Source: JASGDN01 sp049841275 (GTDB taxonomy: Bacteria; Chloroflexota; Chloroflexia; Thermomicrobiales; UBA6265). From it: a stretch of 64,000 nt of DNA. Below, piece after piece: positions 26,373-34,199 of the stretch. Made by a program: the position numbers and the translations under genes. The stretch's first letter is position 1. Every line of letters starts with the position of its first letter. The stretch is taken from NCBI GenBank assembly GCA_049841275.1, contig JASGDN010000012.1, positions 18,588-82,587 of the forward strand, given 5' to 3'. The notes beneath the pieces were generated by a model. It made no database searches. It was not told the origin of the DNA and saw nothing but the letters and a program-made list of their open reading frames with translations.

Positions 26373-27212
26373 ATGGTGACGACGACGTCCGCCGATACAG
26401 CAACTGGCCTTCGTGCCCTCACGCCGGAGCAGCTGGAGACCTTCCACCGCGACGGCCACCTCGTCCTGCGCGGTTTCTATCGTCCGGATGAAGTGAAGGT
26501 GCTCGTGGACACCTTCATGGAGATGCACGCGCAGGGACCGATCCCCGGCTTCTTCAACCCGAAGTCGGCGGAGGAGGCGAAGGGCGATCCGCTGAAGATG
26601 TATCCGCGCATCATGCATCCGCATCGGTTCAACGACGTCGCGCGGACCTATCTTCTCGATGCGCGGCTGGAGGCGGTGCTGACCGACCTCTTCGGCGAGG
26701 AGCCGCTGGCCGCGCAGAGCATGCTCTACTTCAAGCCCGCCGGCGGGCGTGGGCAGGCGCTGCATCAGGACAACTTCTACCTGAACGTCGATCCGGGAAC
26801 GTGCATCGCGGCGTGGCTGGCGCTGGACGTGGTGGACGAGGAGAACGGCTGCCTGGAGGTCGTGCCCGGCACGCACGCGATGGATCTCTTCTGCCCGGAG
26901 GAGGCCGACAGCAATGTCTCCTTCACGAAGGAATACGTGCCGCCCCCGCCGGGCCTGGAGAAGGTGCCGGTGCTGATGGAGCCAGGCGACATGCTCTTCT
27001 TCAACGGCACACTCGTCCACGGGTCCGGGCCGAATGTGAGCAAGGACCGCTTCCGCCGCTCGTTCATCTGCCACTACATCGGGCGGTCGAGCGAGCGGAT
27101 GTCGACCTGGTACCGCCCGATCCTGACCTTCTCGGGCGAGGAAGTCGAGCTCGACGCCAACCTGGGCGGCGGCCCCTGTGGCACCGAGGTTGGCGCGATG
27201 GGTCCGCATTGA
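26373..27212 (+). CDS. Phytanoyl-CoA dioxygenase (PhyH) family protein
   Basis: The protein has 279 residues. It is an Fe(II)/2-oxoglutarate dioxygenase with the iron ligands His131 and Asp133 (ALHQDNFY) and distal His216 (LVHGSGPN). An Arg in the following DRFRRS segment probably binds 2-oxoglutarate. The N-terminus TFHRDGHLVLRGFY is typical of the family. It should hydroxylate a small organic substrate. It stands alone, closed by the stem-loop at 27251-27279. Confidence 0.9.
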   Translation: MVTTTSADTATGLRALTPEQLETFHRDGHLVLRGFYRPDEVKVLVDTFMEMHAQGPIPGFFNPKSAEEAKGDPLKMYPRIMHPHRFNDVARTYLLDARLEAVLTDLFGEEPLAAQSMLYFKPAGGRGQALHQDNFYLNVDPGTCIAAWLALDVVDEENGCLEVVPGTHAMDLFCPEEADSNVSFTKEYVPPPPGLEKVPVLMEPGDMLFFNGTLVHGSGPNVSKDRFRRSFICHYIGRSSERMSTWYRPILTFSGEEVELDANLGGGPCGTEVGAMGPH

Positions 27213-27250
27213 CAGGGCATCGCCTGCGTGGATATTGATAAGCATGTACC

Positions 27251-27279
27251 GAAGCCCCGACCACGGATGTCGGGGCTTC
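27251..27279 (+). terminator. Stem-loop terminator after the PhyH gene
   Basis: GAAGCCCCGAC and its exact complement form an 11-bp stem with a 7-base loop, 38 bases past the PhyH stop. There is no T-run. Confidence 0.65.
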
Positions 27280-27340
27280 GACGTGTGACGTGCGTTGCAG
27301 GTCTGCGGAAGCGAGAACAATGAGTCTGGGGAATCGGTTA

Positions 27341-27369
27341 TTGACAGAAATTTTTGCTAGGGGTAAAGT
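27341..27369 (+). promoter_or_regulatory. Near-consensus sigma-70-type promoter
   Basis: TTGACA (27341-27346) and TAAAGT (27364-27369) are 17 bases apart in an unusually AT-rich stretch. It lies 90 bases upstream of the secreted-protein gene at 27459. Confidence 0.75.
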
Positions 27370-27458
27370 ATCTTTGCACTAGTGTTTCAGTTCAGGGGGC
27401 CTTACGCGGAATCGTCCACGATTATGCGACTTGTCATATGACCACAAGGAGGTGGATC

Positions 27459-28073
27459 ATGCGACGTTTCACGTCAATCGCGCTGGCCTTCGCGTTTGTT
27501 CTATCCATGTTCTCGGTTGGGGGGGGCGGCAACGTTGCCGCTCAGGAATCCTTCGACTGTGGATCTTTGGAGGGACTTCAGGTTCTTCATAGTACCCTGC
27601 GCGAGCAGGCGGACGGTGGATATGCGCTCTTCGAGTCCATTTCGGAGCAATGTCGCTAGGCCTATCTCGATGCGTAGGCGATCGTCCGTGTCGAAGTCGA
27701 GACAGGCGGGTCAGAAGATGCGTCCAAAGGCGCGATGCTTGCGTCGGGATGCACGAATGGTTGGGTGTCGGCACGTTACTACACCCTCCTCGGGTTCACT
27801 GCCTACCGGTACGTGCAGAGCCAGTACTTCTGCTGGAATGGCTCCTATGTTTATTCCCATTCTGTTAGCCACTGGATTGACAATGTCGATCCAAACTTCC
27901 AGTGGCAGGGTGGAACCGTCCAGTATGACTACGCCAGCTCCTCTGGTTTCTATACACAAACGCAAGGCGTGGTGGCCAATTGTCCGTTCAATTGGTGTAC
28001 GGGCACTACCTATCCCGGAGCGTGGGTCCAGTCGTACGGATCGGGCTACTGGGAAGGGGATGCTTGGGCTTAG
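27459..28073 (+). pseudogene. Secreted protein gene interrupted by two in-frame amber codons
   Basis: A strong AAGGAGGTG site (27446-27454) precedes the ATG at 27459. A signal peptide (MRRFTSIALAFAFVLSMF, cleavage near VAAQ) begins an open frame that meets TAG at 27657 and again at 27675, then continues in the same frame without any other stop to 28073. The downstream part is coherent: aromatic-rich, four Cys, with YRYVQSQYFCWNGSYVY and a Gly/Tyr/Trp-rich end. Read through, it would be 204 residues. GC is clearly lower than in the neighbours, suggesting acquisition. Alternatives are a short 66-residue secreted peptide plus a remnant, or true amber recoding. No homologue is recognised. Confidence 0.6.
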
Positions 28074-28080
28074 CTTCTAG

Positions 28081-28119
28081 AGATAGAGGGGAAGGTGTAT
28101 GCATCCTTCCCCTCTATCT
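28081..28119 (+). terminator. Perfect 15-bp stem-loop terminator
   Basis: AGATAGAGGGGAAGG (28081-28095) pairs exactly with 28105-28119 around a 9-base loop, immediately after the amber-interrupted gene; a short T-rich stretch (GGTTTCTCGTT) follows. That the gene keeps both a promoter and a terminator argues that it is still transcribed. Confidence 0.7.
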
Positions 28120-28169
28120 CGGTTTCTCGTTCGAGACAGCCGAATGAAGAAGAAACGGAGCGCTCGCAA

Positions 28170-28427
28170 ATGACGACTTCTCCATTTCAGCAGTCAGCAC
28201 GGAACAAATGGGTGACGCTTGGACTCATCGTCGTGGCCGTATTGCTCGCGTTCTCAGGATACGGCGTGTTCGCCGGTACGTTGCTCTCCCTGATCCTGCT
28301 CGCAAGCCTCGTTCGCATGCGTGGTTCCGACATGCCGAATCGCCGGATCGTTATCGGGTTGGCGAGTCTCGCATTCATCCTGAACGTGGTGTTCTTGCTA
28401 CGCGTTGTAGGTGTCTTCGGCACCTGA
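28170..28427 (+). CDS. Small membrane protein
   Basis: The protein has 85 residues from the ATG at 28170, with CGGAG upstream. It has hydrophobic segments VTLGLIVVAVLLAFSGYGVFAG-TLLSLILLASLV (probably two helices) and VIGLASLAFILNVVFLLRVV, with a short basic loop. No family is recognised. It is separated from the next gene by a large hairpin. Confidence 0.55.
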   Translation: MTTSPFQQSARNKWVTLGLIVVAVLLAFSGYGVFAGTLLSLILLASLVRMRGSDMPNRRIVIGLASLAFILNVVFLLRVVGVFGT

Positions 28428-28445
28428 CCGCGCCAGACAGGAAAT

Positions 28446-28529
28446 GAAGGCCCCTTTTCGGGGATGGATGGCTGTGCCACAGTAGCGGCACTATTGTCAT
28501 TCGGCCGCATTTACCGAAAAGGGGCCTTC
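28446..28529 (+). promoter_or_regulatory. Long hairpin burying the ribosome binding site of the next gene
   Basis: GAAGGCCCCTTTTCGG (28446-28461) is the exact complement of 28514-28529, which ends one base before the ATG at 28531 and contains the AAGGGG ribosome binding site. The 52-base centre has its own GTGCC/GGCAC stem. In RNA the initiation site would be fully paired, so translation of the oxidoreductase should need unfolding by a ligand, a protein or an upstream ribosome. It could also act as a terminator. Confidence 0.6.
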
Positions 28530-28530
28530 C

Positions 28531-29553
28531 ATGACCACAATGCATGATTCGTCCAATACTGCACCAATTCGCTGGGGCATCCTCGGCACCGGGCGCATCG
28601 CCGAGAAGTTCGTGAACGACGTCCAGAAGGCTGCCAAGGGTGCCGTCGTGCAGGCGGTCGGGTCGCGCAGCCGGGAGGGGGCCGAGGTGTTCGGCGACCG
28701 GTTCGGCATCGCCACACGCCACGCCAGCTACGAGGCGCTCGCTGCCGATCCGGACGTGGACGTGATCTACATCGCGACACCGCATCCCTGGCACAAGGAG
28801 GCGACGATGCTTTGCCTGAACGCGGGCAAGCATGTCCTTTGTGAGAAGGCGTTCGCGATGAACGCCGTCCAGGCCCGGATGATGGTCGACCTCGCGCGGC
28901 GGAAGCAGCGGTTCCTGATGGAGGCGATGTGGGCGCGCTTCCGGCCGACGATCGTCAAGGCAAAGGCATTGCTGGCCGACGGCGCGATCGGCGAGCCGGT
29001 CGGTTTCTCATCCACCATCGGCTGGAAGGGCAACAACGATCCCCGCCACCGCCTCTACGATCTCGCGAAGGGTGGCGGCATCCTCCTCGATGGCACGATC
29101 TATCCGATCTCCATCGCCTGCTTCCTTTTCGGGATGCCGGAACAGGTTTCCTCGGTTGCCAATCTCGGTCCCACCGGGGCCGACGAGCAGGATGCCATCT
29201 CGTTTGTCCATGCCAATGGCGTCACGTCCAGCATGCTGGCAACGATTCGGGGTGTTCCCGCGAACACGGCGAGCATCATCGGCACGGCAGGTCGTATCGA
29301 CCTAGGGGCGAGCTGGTGGCAGGGACAGGACCTGACGCTGCACCGCAATGGCCGCGAACCCGAGTCGTTTCGCTGGCCGGAGGATGGCACGCTGGGCTAT
29401 CAGTACGAGGCGATGGCGGTCGGTGATGCAATTCGTGCTGGCAGGATCGAATCGGACGTGATGCCGCTGCGCGAGACGATTTCGATCATGGCGCTGATGG
29501 ACGGTCTGCGCGCCAGTTGGGGGCTGCGCTATCCCGCCGATGACGCGGAGTAG
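28531..29553 (+). CDS. Gfo/Idh/MocA-family oxidoreductase
   Basis: The protein has 340 residues. The Rossmann motif RWGILGTGRIAEKF (residues 13-26) binds NAD(P). YIATPHPWH is followed by the catalytic-lysine motif HVLCEKAF (EKA in place of EKP). The C-terminal domain (GGGILLDGTIYPIS) forms the substrate-binding sheet. The closest visible relative is the protein at 53731-54753, with the same length and nearly the same motifs. It probably oxidises a sugar or inositol derivative, or acts as a dimeric trans-dihydrodiol-type dehydrogenase. Translation start is buried in a hairpin. Confidence 0.9.
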   Translation: MTTMHDSSNTAPIRWGILGTGRIAEKFVNDVQKAAKGAVVQAVGSRSREGAEVFGDRFGIATRHASYEALAADPDVDVIYIATPHPWHKEATMLCLNAGKHVLCEKAFAMNAVQARMMVDLARRKQRFLMEAMWARFRPTIVKAKALLADGAIGEPVGFSSTIGWKGNNDPRHRLYDLAKGGGILLDGTIYPISIACFLFGMPEQVSSVANLGPTGADEQDAISFVHANGVTSSMLATIRGVPANTASIIGTAGRIDLGASWWQGQDLTLHRNGREPESFRWPEDGTLGYQYEAMAVGDAIRAGRIESDVMPLRETISIMALMDGLRASWGLRYPADDAE

Positions 29554-29637
29554 CGGGGGTGACGAGCGTAGCGATTTGCCTAAACCCCAACGTTTCCCGT
29601 GTGGTGGGAGAACGGGCCGGTGGATGATCGTGAACGA

Positions 29638-30063
29638 ATGCGGAGAGCCAATCGGCCGACAACCGAAATTCGTCCACCGGCAGATCGCCATTTCATCACC
29701 CGATTTCGTAAGGATTCACCATCCAAGCAGGTCACGACCCTTATCGAACCGCGGGTTGATGTCCATGGCGACATCGAGCGTATCCGGGAAGGATATGCGA
29801 CGCGGATATTCGTCGATGGAGCCGAGCGGTATGTTGTGCGAGGGCGAACGTGGCAGGTCAAGCATCCCAGCGGCACGCTGTTTCCGGTGGAAGGCGATGG
29901 ATTCATTGTGGTGGATCAGGCGGTGACGGTCGCGATGCGTGCGTATGCCCGATACAATGGCAGCAACGAGCAGTCGGAGTACTTCCTCGATTGGCAAGGC
30001 GTCGCTGAGGAAGCGCGTTTTCGTGTCAGGAGAATCTGGAAACTCCGGGAGCAGGAATCATGA
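29638..30063 (+). CDS. Hypothetical protein
   Basis: The protein has 141 residues if it starts at the ATG at 29638; a GTG at 29599 is the alternative. It is basic at the N-terminus, then has beta-rich stretches (ERYVVRGRTWQVKHPSGTLFPVEGDGFIVVDQAV) and a helical charged end. It has no signal peptide or known domain. The stop overlaps the next start as ATGA, so the two form a translationally coupled pair of unknown function. Confidence 0.55.
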   Translation: MRRANRPTTEIRPPADRHFITRFRKDSPSKQVTTLIEPRVDVHGDIERIREGYATRIFVDGAERYVVRGRTWQVKHPSGTLFPVEGDGFIVVDQAVTVAMRAYARYNGSNEQSEYFLDWQGVAEEARFRVRRIWKLREQES

Positions 30064-30626
30064 GTGTTGCCCCTCCGCCTACCATCATCGAGGATGTCTA
30101 TTTCGAGTACGATCCCGATCCCGATCGTCTCCGTATCGAGACCGCGGAGGCTTTCGGTGTGCGACCCGACGTGGTGACGGTCGAGTTTGTTGGCGACTCC
30201 CGTCCATCTTCTGTTCCGGCGATCGTCCGGTGGCTTCGCGATGAGGACGATATGCCTGGAGACTTCCCCGCCTGGTGGTATCTCCATCCACCCGCTATCG
30301 ACAGGTACCGCCTCGATGCACTCTTGAGCGACCTTACTGGGAGGCTCGGGATCGCGGCGGTAACGCAGGACCCCGATCCGTTCACGAACGACTTGGTGCT
30401 GCATGGCCCCGATGGTTCTCGTGAAGTCCTTCCCGTCCAGCAACATGCCGCTGATGACTACGCCATCGTACTCACCCCGAGCATTGCGAGTCCTGCTCGA
30501 CCGGCTTCACCGCAAGGCGGCGCTACGAGCCGCCTCCTGAATCAAGTAGCCCCTGCTCGCGTGACGACCGGGATGCGAGCTTCCATGTCTCCAGCGTTGC
30601 CTTGTCCGTCAGATCCCACGTCGTAA
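30060..30626 (+). CDS. Hypothetical protein overlapping an antisense gene
   Basis: The protein has 188 residues. The first 135 look like a folded acidic domain (IIEDVYFEYDPDPDRLRIET, VRWLRDEDDMPGDFPAWWYLHPP); the last 50 are Ala/Pro/Ser-rich. Its 3' end overlaps the convergent HEAT-protein gene by about 104 bases, so the tail may be read-through after loss of the original stop. It is coupled to the preceding hypothetical gene. No family is recognised. Confidence 0.5.
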   Translation: MSVAPPPTIIEDVYFEYDPDPDRLRIETAEAFGVRPDVVTVEFVGDSRPSSVPAIVRWLRDEDDMPGDFPAWWYLHPPAIDRYRLDALLSDLTGRLGIAAVTQDPDPFTNDLVLHGPDGSREVLPVQQHAADDYAIVLTPSIASPARPASPQGGATSRLLNQVAPARVTTGMRASMSPALPCPSDPTS

Positions 30627-31197
30627 GTTCGGCGGAGATCAGGTCTGGATGCTTCCGGCTGATGTCCCGTAGCGCATTGCCGGCCGACTTCCGGACGGAG
30701 GCCGACGGGTCGGCTCGCAGTGTTGCGAGCAGGCGGATGGCAGCCTCTGGATGCTCGCGGAAGAACGGACGGCTCGTCCAGATGCGCAATCCCTCGCTGC
30801 ACGCACGTCGGACGTTCGCCCGCTCGTCGCCCAGCCACGATGCGATCTCCGGCAACACCGCCTCGTAGCCGGTCGCGGCGCAGTGCGCATCGAAGGCGCG
30901 CGCCAGCATCTCCTGGACGCGCCAGCCTGGGTCGGCGCTCACGGTTCCGCGCAACCAGCCGAGCACCTCGGCCGCGAGGGGAGGGTTCTCCCGCTGGATC
31001 GTCTCGCAGAGCGTTACGGCCAGCATCCGGACCGTGTCGCGGTCGTCGTTCAGAAGTGCTCGCGCGGTATCGAAGCGTTCCTCCGGCGTCTGGATCGCCG
31101 CCAGCCGGTTTGCCTCGGCGAGATGGACCGAGAACCCGTGCCGGACTCCAGCGACAGTCCCGACGGACCGGGCGATCTCGTCCTCGTGCGTGGCCAT
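30523..31197 (-). CDS. HEAT-repeat protein, DNA-alkylation-repair (AlkD)-like
   Basis: The protein has 224 residues from the ATG at 31197; GGGAG lies eight bases upstream. It consists of repeated helix pairs of HEAT type (RMLAVTLCETIQRENPPLAAEVLGWL, ERANVRRACSEGLRIW, PSASVRKSAGNALRDISRKHPD). The superhelix resembles the AlkC/AlkD glycosylase group, but catalytic Asp/Trp/Tyr residues could not be placed with confidence. A DNA-repair role is therefore tentative; a protein-binding scaffold is the alternative. Confidence 0.65.
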   Translation of the reverse strand: MATHEDEIARSVGTVAGVRHGFSVHLAEANRLAAIQTPEERFDTARALLNDDRDTVRMLAVTLCETIQRENPPLAAEVLGWLRGTVSADPGWRVQEMLARAFDAHCAATGYEAVLPEIASWLGDERANVRRACSEGLRIWTSRPFFREHPEAAIRLLATLRADPSASVRKSAGNALRDISRKHPDLISAELTTWDLTDKATLETWKLASRSSREQGLLDSGGGS

Positions 31198-31296
31198 CGT
31201 TCGCACTCCCTTTTCGCGTCGCATCCATCCGCGGCACGACTATCGCAGAAGCATCATGCATTGTTCCAGTGCTCGCAAAGGAGGGAACGCGCATGG

Positions 31297-32730
31297 ATGA
31301 CGATTGTTGGATCGGGGCCGAACGGACTCGCGGCGGCGGTGATCGCGGCGAGGGCTGGCCTCTCCGTGCGCGTCGTCGAGCGGAACGGACGCATCGGCGG
31401 CGGCATGCGGACGAGTGACCTGACGCTGCCCGGCTTCCACCACGATGTCTGCTCGGCGGTGCATCCGATGGCGCTCGCCTCGCCGTTCTTTCGCGCCTGG
31501 AATCTGGAACGGCGCGTCCGGATGATCGCGCCAGAGGCATCCTACGCACATCCGCTCGATGGCGGGCGTGCCGGAATCGCCTGGCGCGATCTTGCGCGGA
31601 CGGCGGAGGGGTTGGGTGTGGATGGTCCTGCCTGGCGGCGCCTGTTCGAGCCGCTCGTGAACGACATCGAGGCTGTCGGCGAGGTGACGGGCGGCACCTT
31701 GCTCCAGCGTCCACGAAATATCCGGACGATGGCCCGGCTCGGCCTCCGGGCTCTCGCCGAAGGCGGGCGTGGCTGGGACCTCCCCTTTCGCGACGAGGCC
31801 GCTCCGGCCCTCTGCACAGGCTCTGCCGCGCACATGGCGGGCCGGCACCCTTCGCTGTCGACGGCGGCAGTCGGGCTGGTCCTCGCGGCGCACGGGCATG
31901 GACGAGGCTGGCCGATCCCGGTGGGAGGCAGCCAGGCGATCGCCCATGCGCTGGCGGCCGATCTCGTCGCGCATGGCGGGAAGATCGTGCTCGGTGTGGA
32001 GGTGACGGATCTGGCAGAGGTTGCCGGGTCGAAGGCCGTGTTGCTCGATGTCGGGGTGCCGGGGTTGCTCGCCATTGGTGGCGACCGTCTTCCTACCCGA
32101 TACATCGCGGCGCTGAATCGCTACCGGTTCGGGACGGGTGTCTGCAAGGTCGATTTCGCGCTCTCGGATCCCGTTCCATGGGCGCATCCCGATCTGCGTC
32201 GTGCCGGCACCGTGCATCTCGGCGGCACGCGTGAGGAGATCGCCGCTGCCGAGAACGCGGTGCAGGACGGGCGTCATCCGGACCGGCCGTACGTGCTGGT
32301 CACGCAGCCTTCGGTATTCGATGCGACCCGCGCACCGGATGGCAAGCACGTGTTGTGGGCGTATACGCATGTCCCGCGCGGGTCATCCGAGGACCGGAGC
32401 GAGGCGATCGTGCGCCAGGTCGAGCGGTTCGCGCCCGGCTTCCGGGAGACGATCCTGGCGCAGCGAACGACGCGCGCGGTGGAGGTCGCCGACGACAACC
32501 CGAACTACGCCGGCGGCGACATCGCCTCGGGTGAGGTCTCGGTCGCTCAGATGGTGAAGCGCCCCGTCCTCTCGCCCGCACCCTGGCGGACGCCTCTACC
32601 GGGTATCTATCTCTGCTCGGCCGCGACGCCGCCCGGTCCGGCGGTGCACGGGATGAGTGGGTTTCATGCGATGCGGCTGGCGTTGAAGGATGTCTTCGGG
32701 ATCGCGGAGATGCCGGATCTTGCGCCGTGA
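31297..32730 (+). CDS. FAD-dependent oxidoreductase, phytoene-desaturase-like
   Basis: The protein has 477 residues from the ATG at 31297, about 11 bases after AGGAGGG. The N-terminal FAD loop reads VGSGPNGLAAAVIAARAG, followed by VRVVERNGRIGGGMRT, the usual signature of amine oxidase/phytoene desaturase flavoproteins. The C-terminal cap carries PGIYLCSAATPPGPAVHGMSGFHAM, equivalent to the conserved FAD-contact end. No carotenoid genes adjoin it, so the substrate is open. The stem-loop at 32736-32769 closes the gene. Confidence 0.88.
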   Translation: MTIVGSGPNGLAAAVIAARAGLSVRVVERNGRIGGGMRTSDLTLPGFHHDVCSAVHPMALASPFFRAWNLERRVRMIAPEASYAHPLDGGRAGIAWRDLARTAEGLGVDGPAWRRLFEPLVNDIEAVGEVTGGTLLQRPRNIRTMARLGLRALAEGGRGWDLPFRDEAAPALCTGSAAHMAGRHPSLSTAAVGLVLAAHGHGRGWPIPVGGSQAIAHALAADLVAHGGKIVLGVEVTDLAEVAGSKAVLLDVGVPGLLAIGGDRLPTRYIAALNRYRFGTGVCKVDFALSDPVPWAHPDLRRAGTVHLGGTREEIAAAENAVQDGRHPDRPYVLVTQPSVFDATRAPDGKHVLWAYTHVPRGSSEDRSEAIVRQVERFAPGFRETILAQRTTRAVEVADDNPNYAGGDIASGEVSVAQMVKRPVLSPAPWRTPLPGIYLCSAATPPGPAVHGMSGFHAMRLALKDVFGIAEMPDLAP

Positions 32731-32735
32731 GCGCA

Positions 32736-32769
32736 CGAACCGGCCCTCGTTTCGATGAAGGCCGGTTCG
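32736..32769. terminator. Bidirectional stem-loop terminator
   Basis: CGAACCGGCC and its exact complement form a 10-bp stem with a 14-base loop between convergent genes ending at 32730 (+) and 32811 (-). Confidence 0.6.
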
Positions 32770-32810
32770 TCGAGAGATAACGGCGAACGCGGCGAGCGGC
32801 CGCTTTGGGG

Positions 32811-33032
32811 CTAGAAGTCCAGCGGCGAATTCTCGCGGACGGGCAGGACGAGTCCCAGGATCACGTACAGCGCAGCCACTGGCCAGATACTGACGCCGGG
32901 CACGAAGATCGCCAGGCCCACTACGCCGAGGCGCACCCACATCGGGTTGATTCCCAGCTGCTCGGCGATGCCGCCGCAGACACCGAAGATCCACTTGTTC
33001 TTGCTTGAGCGATAGATACCGAGGTCGAGCAC
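32811..33032 (-). CDS. PspC-domain membrane protein
   Basis: The protein has 73 residues. The GTG at 33032 has an AAGGAGAG site seven bases upstream; an ATG at 33059 would add nine polar residues. The PspC signature is clear: IYRSSKNKWIFGVCGGIAEQLGINPMWVR, then two hydrophobic segments ending VILGLVLP. It is a small inner-membrane stress-related protein. No other psp genes are seen. Confidence 0.88.
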   Translation of the reverse strand: MLDLGIYRSSKNKWIFGVCGGIAEQLGINPMWVRLGVVGLAIFVPGVSIWPVAALYVILGLVLPVRENSPLDF

Positions 33033-33094
33033 GTTTTTCTCTCCTTCTTCCTTCTGCATCGTTCGATGCATTCTGCAAGGCCAAAGCCGGTCGT

Positions 33095-34120
33095 TTACAA
33101 CTGATCCTCGTCCCGCACGATGTAGCGGTCCCAGAGACCGATCTCGCCGTTCGCAAACCATGGCAACAGGTTCCACGGATGGAATCCCGCCGCCATCAGC
33201 GGGGCGATTGCTTCGCGGTTCTGCCCTGGCACGTCGGCGCGCCAGATCAACTCCCTGCCGGAATCGATCGTTCCGGCTGCGTGCAGCGCCCGGCGCAGGA
33301 CATCGTCCATGTTCTCTGGGACCATCGCGACGACGGGTCCAATTCGCCCGAATTGCGCGTCACGGGACACCAAGTAGTACCCTACCGGTCGCCCGTCGCT
33401 GCGCCGCACGAGCAGGTCGCCTTGCCCGCCTTCCTCGGCCATCCAGCGCTGGATGTCTGCCATTCGGCGCGCACCCTTCACCAGCCGGTCGAGATCGCCA
33501 ACCGTGCCCAGCACATCCGGGCGGTCGGGTGCGATCGGTCGCGGTTCGAGCCCATCCTGCCAGGGCAGATCCGGCAGGACCGGCGTCAGCGCCCGCATCG
33601 AGACGAGCGGCGGACCGGGATGCAGCCCCATCGCAAGATACCTGCTCCAGGCCCGTCGGTCCTGCGAGGCGGTGAGCGTCACCACGTCGGCGCCGGCTCT
33701 GGCGATCACTGCCTGCAGCCGCAGCAGCAGGTCGCGCCCGATTCCCTTGCGCTGCCATTCCGGCGAGACGAAGAGAAAGAGGATGTGTGCGTGCCGTTCC
33801 CGCAGCACGACCGCACCGACGCCGACGATCTCGCCGTGACGTTCCGCCACTTGGACCGCGCCGGGATACTCCCCGGCGATGCGCGTGAGGACAGCTGTCG
33901 CCGCCTGGATGTCGGTGTCGCGCGCGGCCGTGTCGAGCCATGGGTTGCGTTCGGCCTGCCTGCGCTCGAAGAGGTCCCGGGCCGCGGCCTGATAGACCCG
34001 GGCGGCGTCGGTCAGGTCATCAGGCGCGGCGGCGCGAATGCCGTTCGGGGCGTCTTCGCGGGAACCGGCATCCCCGGATCGTGATGGGGTCGGGGTGGGG
34101 GAGTGGGGTGCCGGTTCCAT
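33095..34120 (-). CDS. GNAT-family N-acetyltransferase, two-domain
   Basis: The protein has 341 residues. The first GNAT domain (residues about 28-165) has LFVSPEWQRKGIGRDLLLRL, containing the acetyl-CoA loop QRKGIG. The second half (PDVLGTVGDLDRL, then a VGYYLVSRDAQFGRIGP strand) looks like a degenerate GNAT domain lacking the Q/R-x-x-G-x-G/A loop. The ATG at 34120 was preferred to an upstream GTG with no ribosome binding site. The substrate is unknown. Confidence 0.82.
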   Translation of the reverse strand: MEPAPHSPTPTPSRSGDAGSREDAPNGIRAAAPDDLTDAARVYQAAARDLFERRQAERNPWLDTAARDTDIQAATAVLTRIAGEYPGAVQVAERHGEIVGVGAVVLRERHAHILFLFVSPEWQRKGIGRDLLLRLQAVIARAGADVVTLTASQDRRAWSRYLAMGLHPGPPLVSMRALTPVLPDLPWQDGLEPRPIAPDRPDVLGTVGDLDRLVKGARRMADIQRWMAEEGGQGDLLVRRSDGRPVGYYLVSRDAQFGRIGPVVAMVPENMDDVLRRALHAAGTIDSGRELIWRADVPGQNREAIAPLMAAGFHPWNLLPWFANGEIGLWDRYIVRDEDQL

Positions 34121-34199
34121 GCCAATAGCGTACTCCGGGGGGAGGTGGCGTTCATGGTGGACATCCCCCAAATCCACCCGGCAGCATGCCGCCAGGGAC

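Noticed and set aside
30751..31296. 180-residue N-terminal extension of the phytoene-desaturase-like frame
   Set aside because: It is antisense to the HEAT-protein gene, lacks family similarity, and the FAD loop must lie at the N-terminus as it does with the start at 31297.
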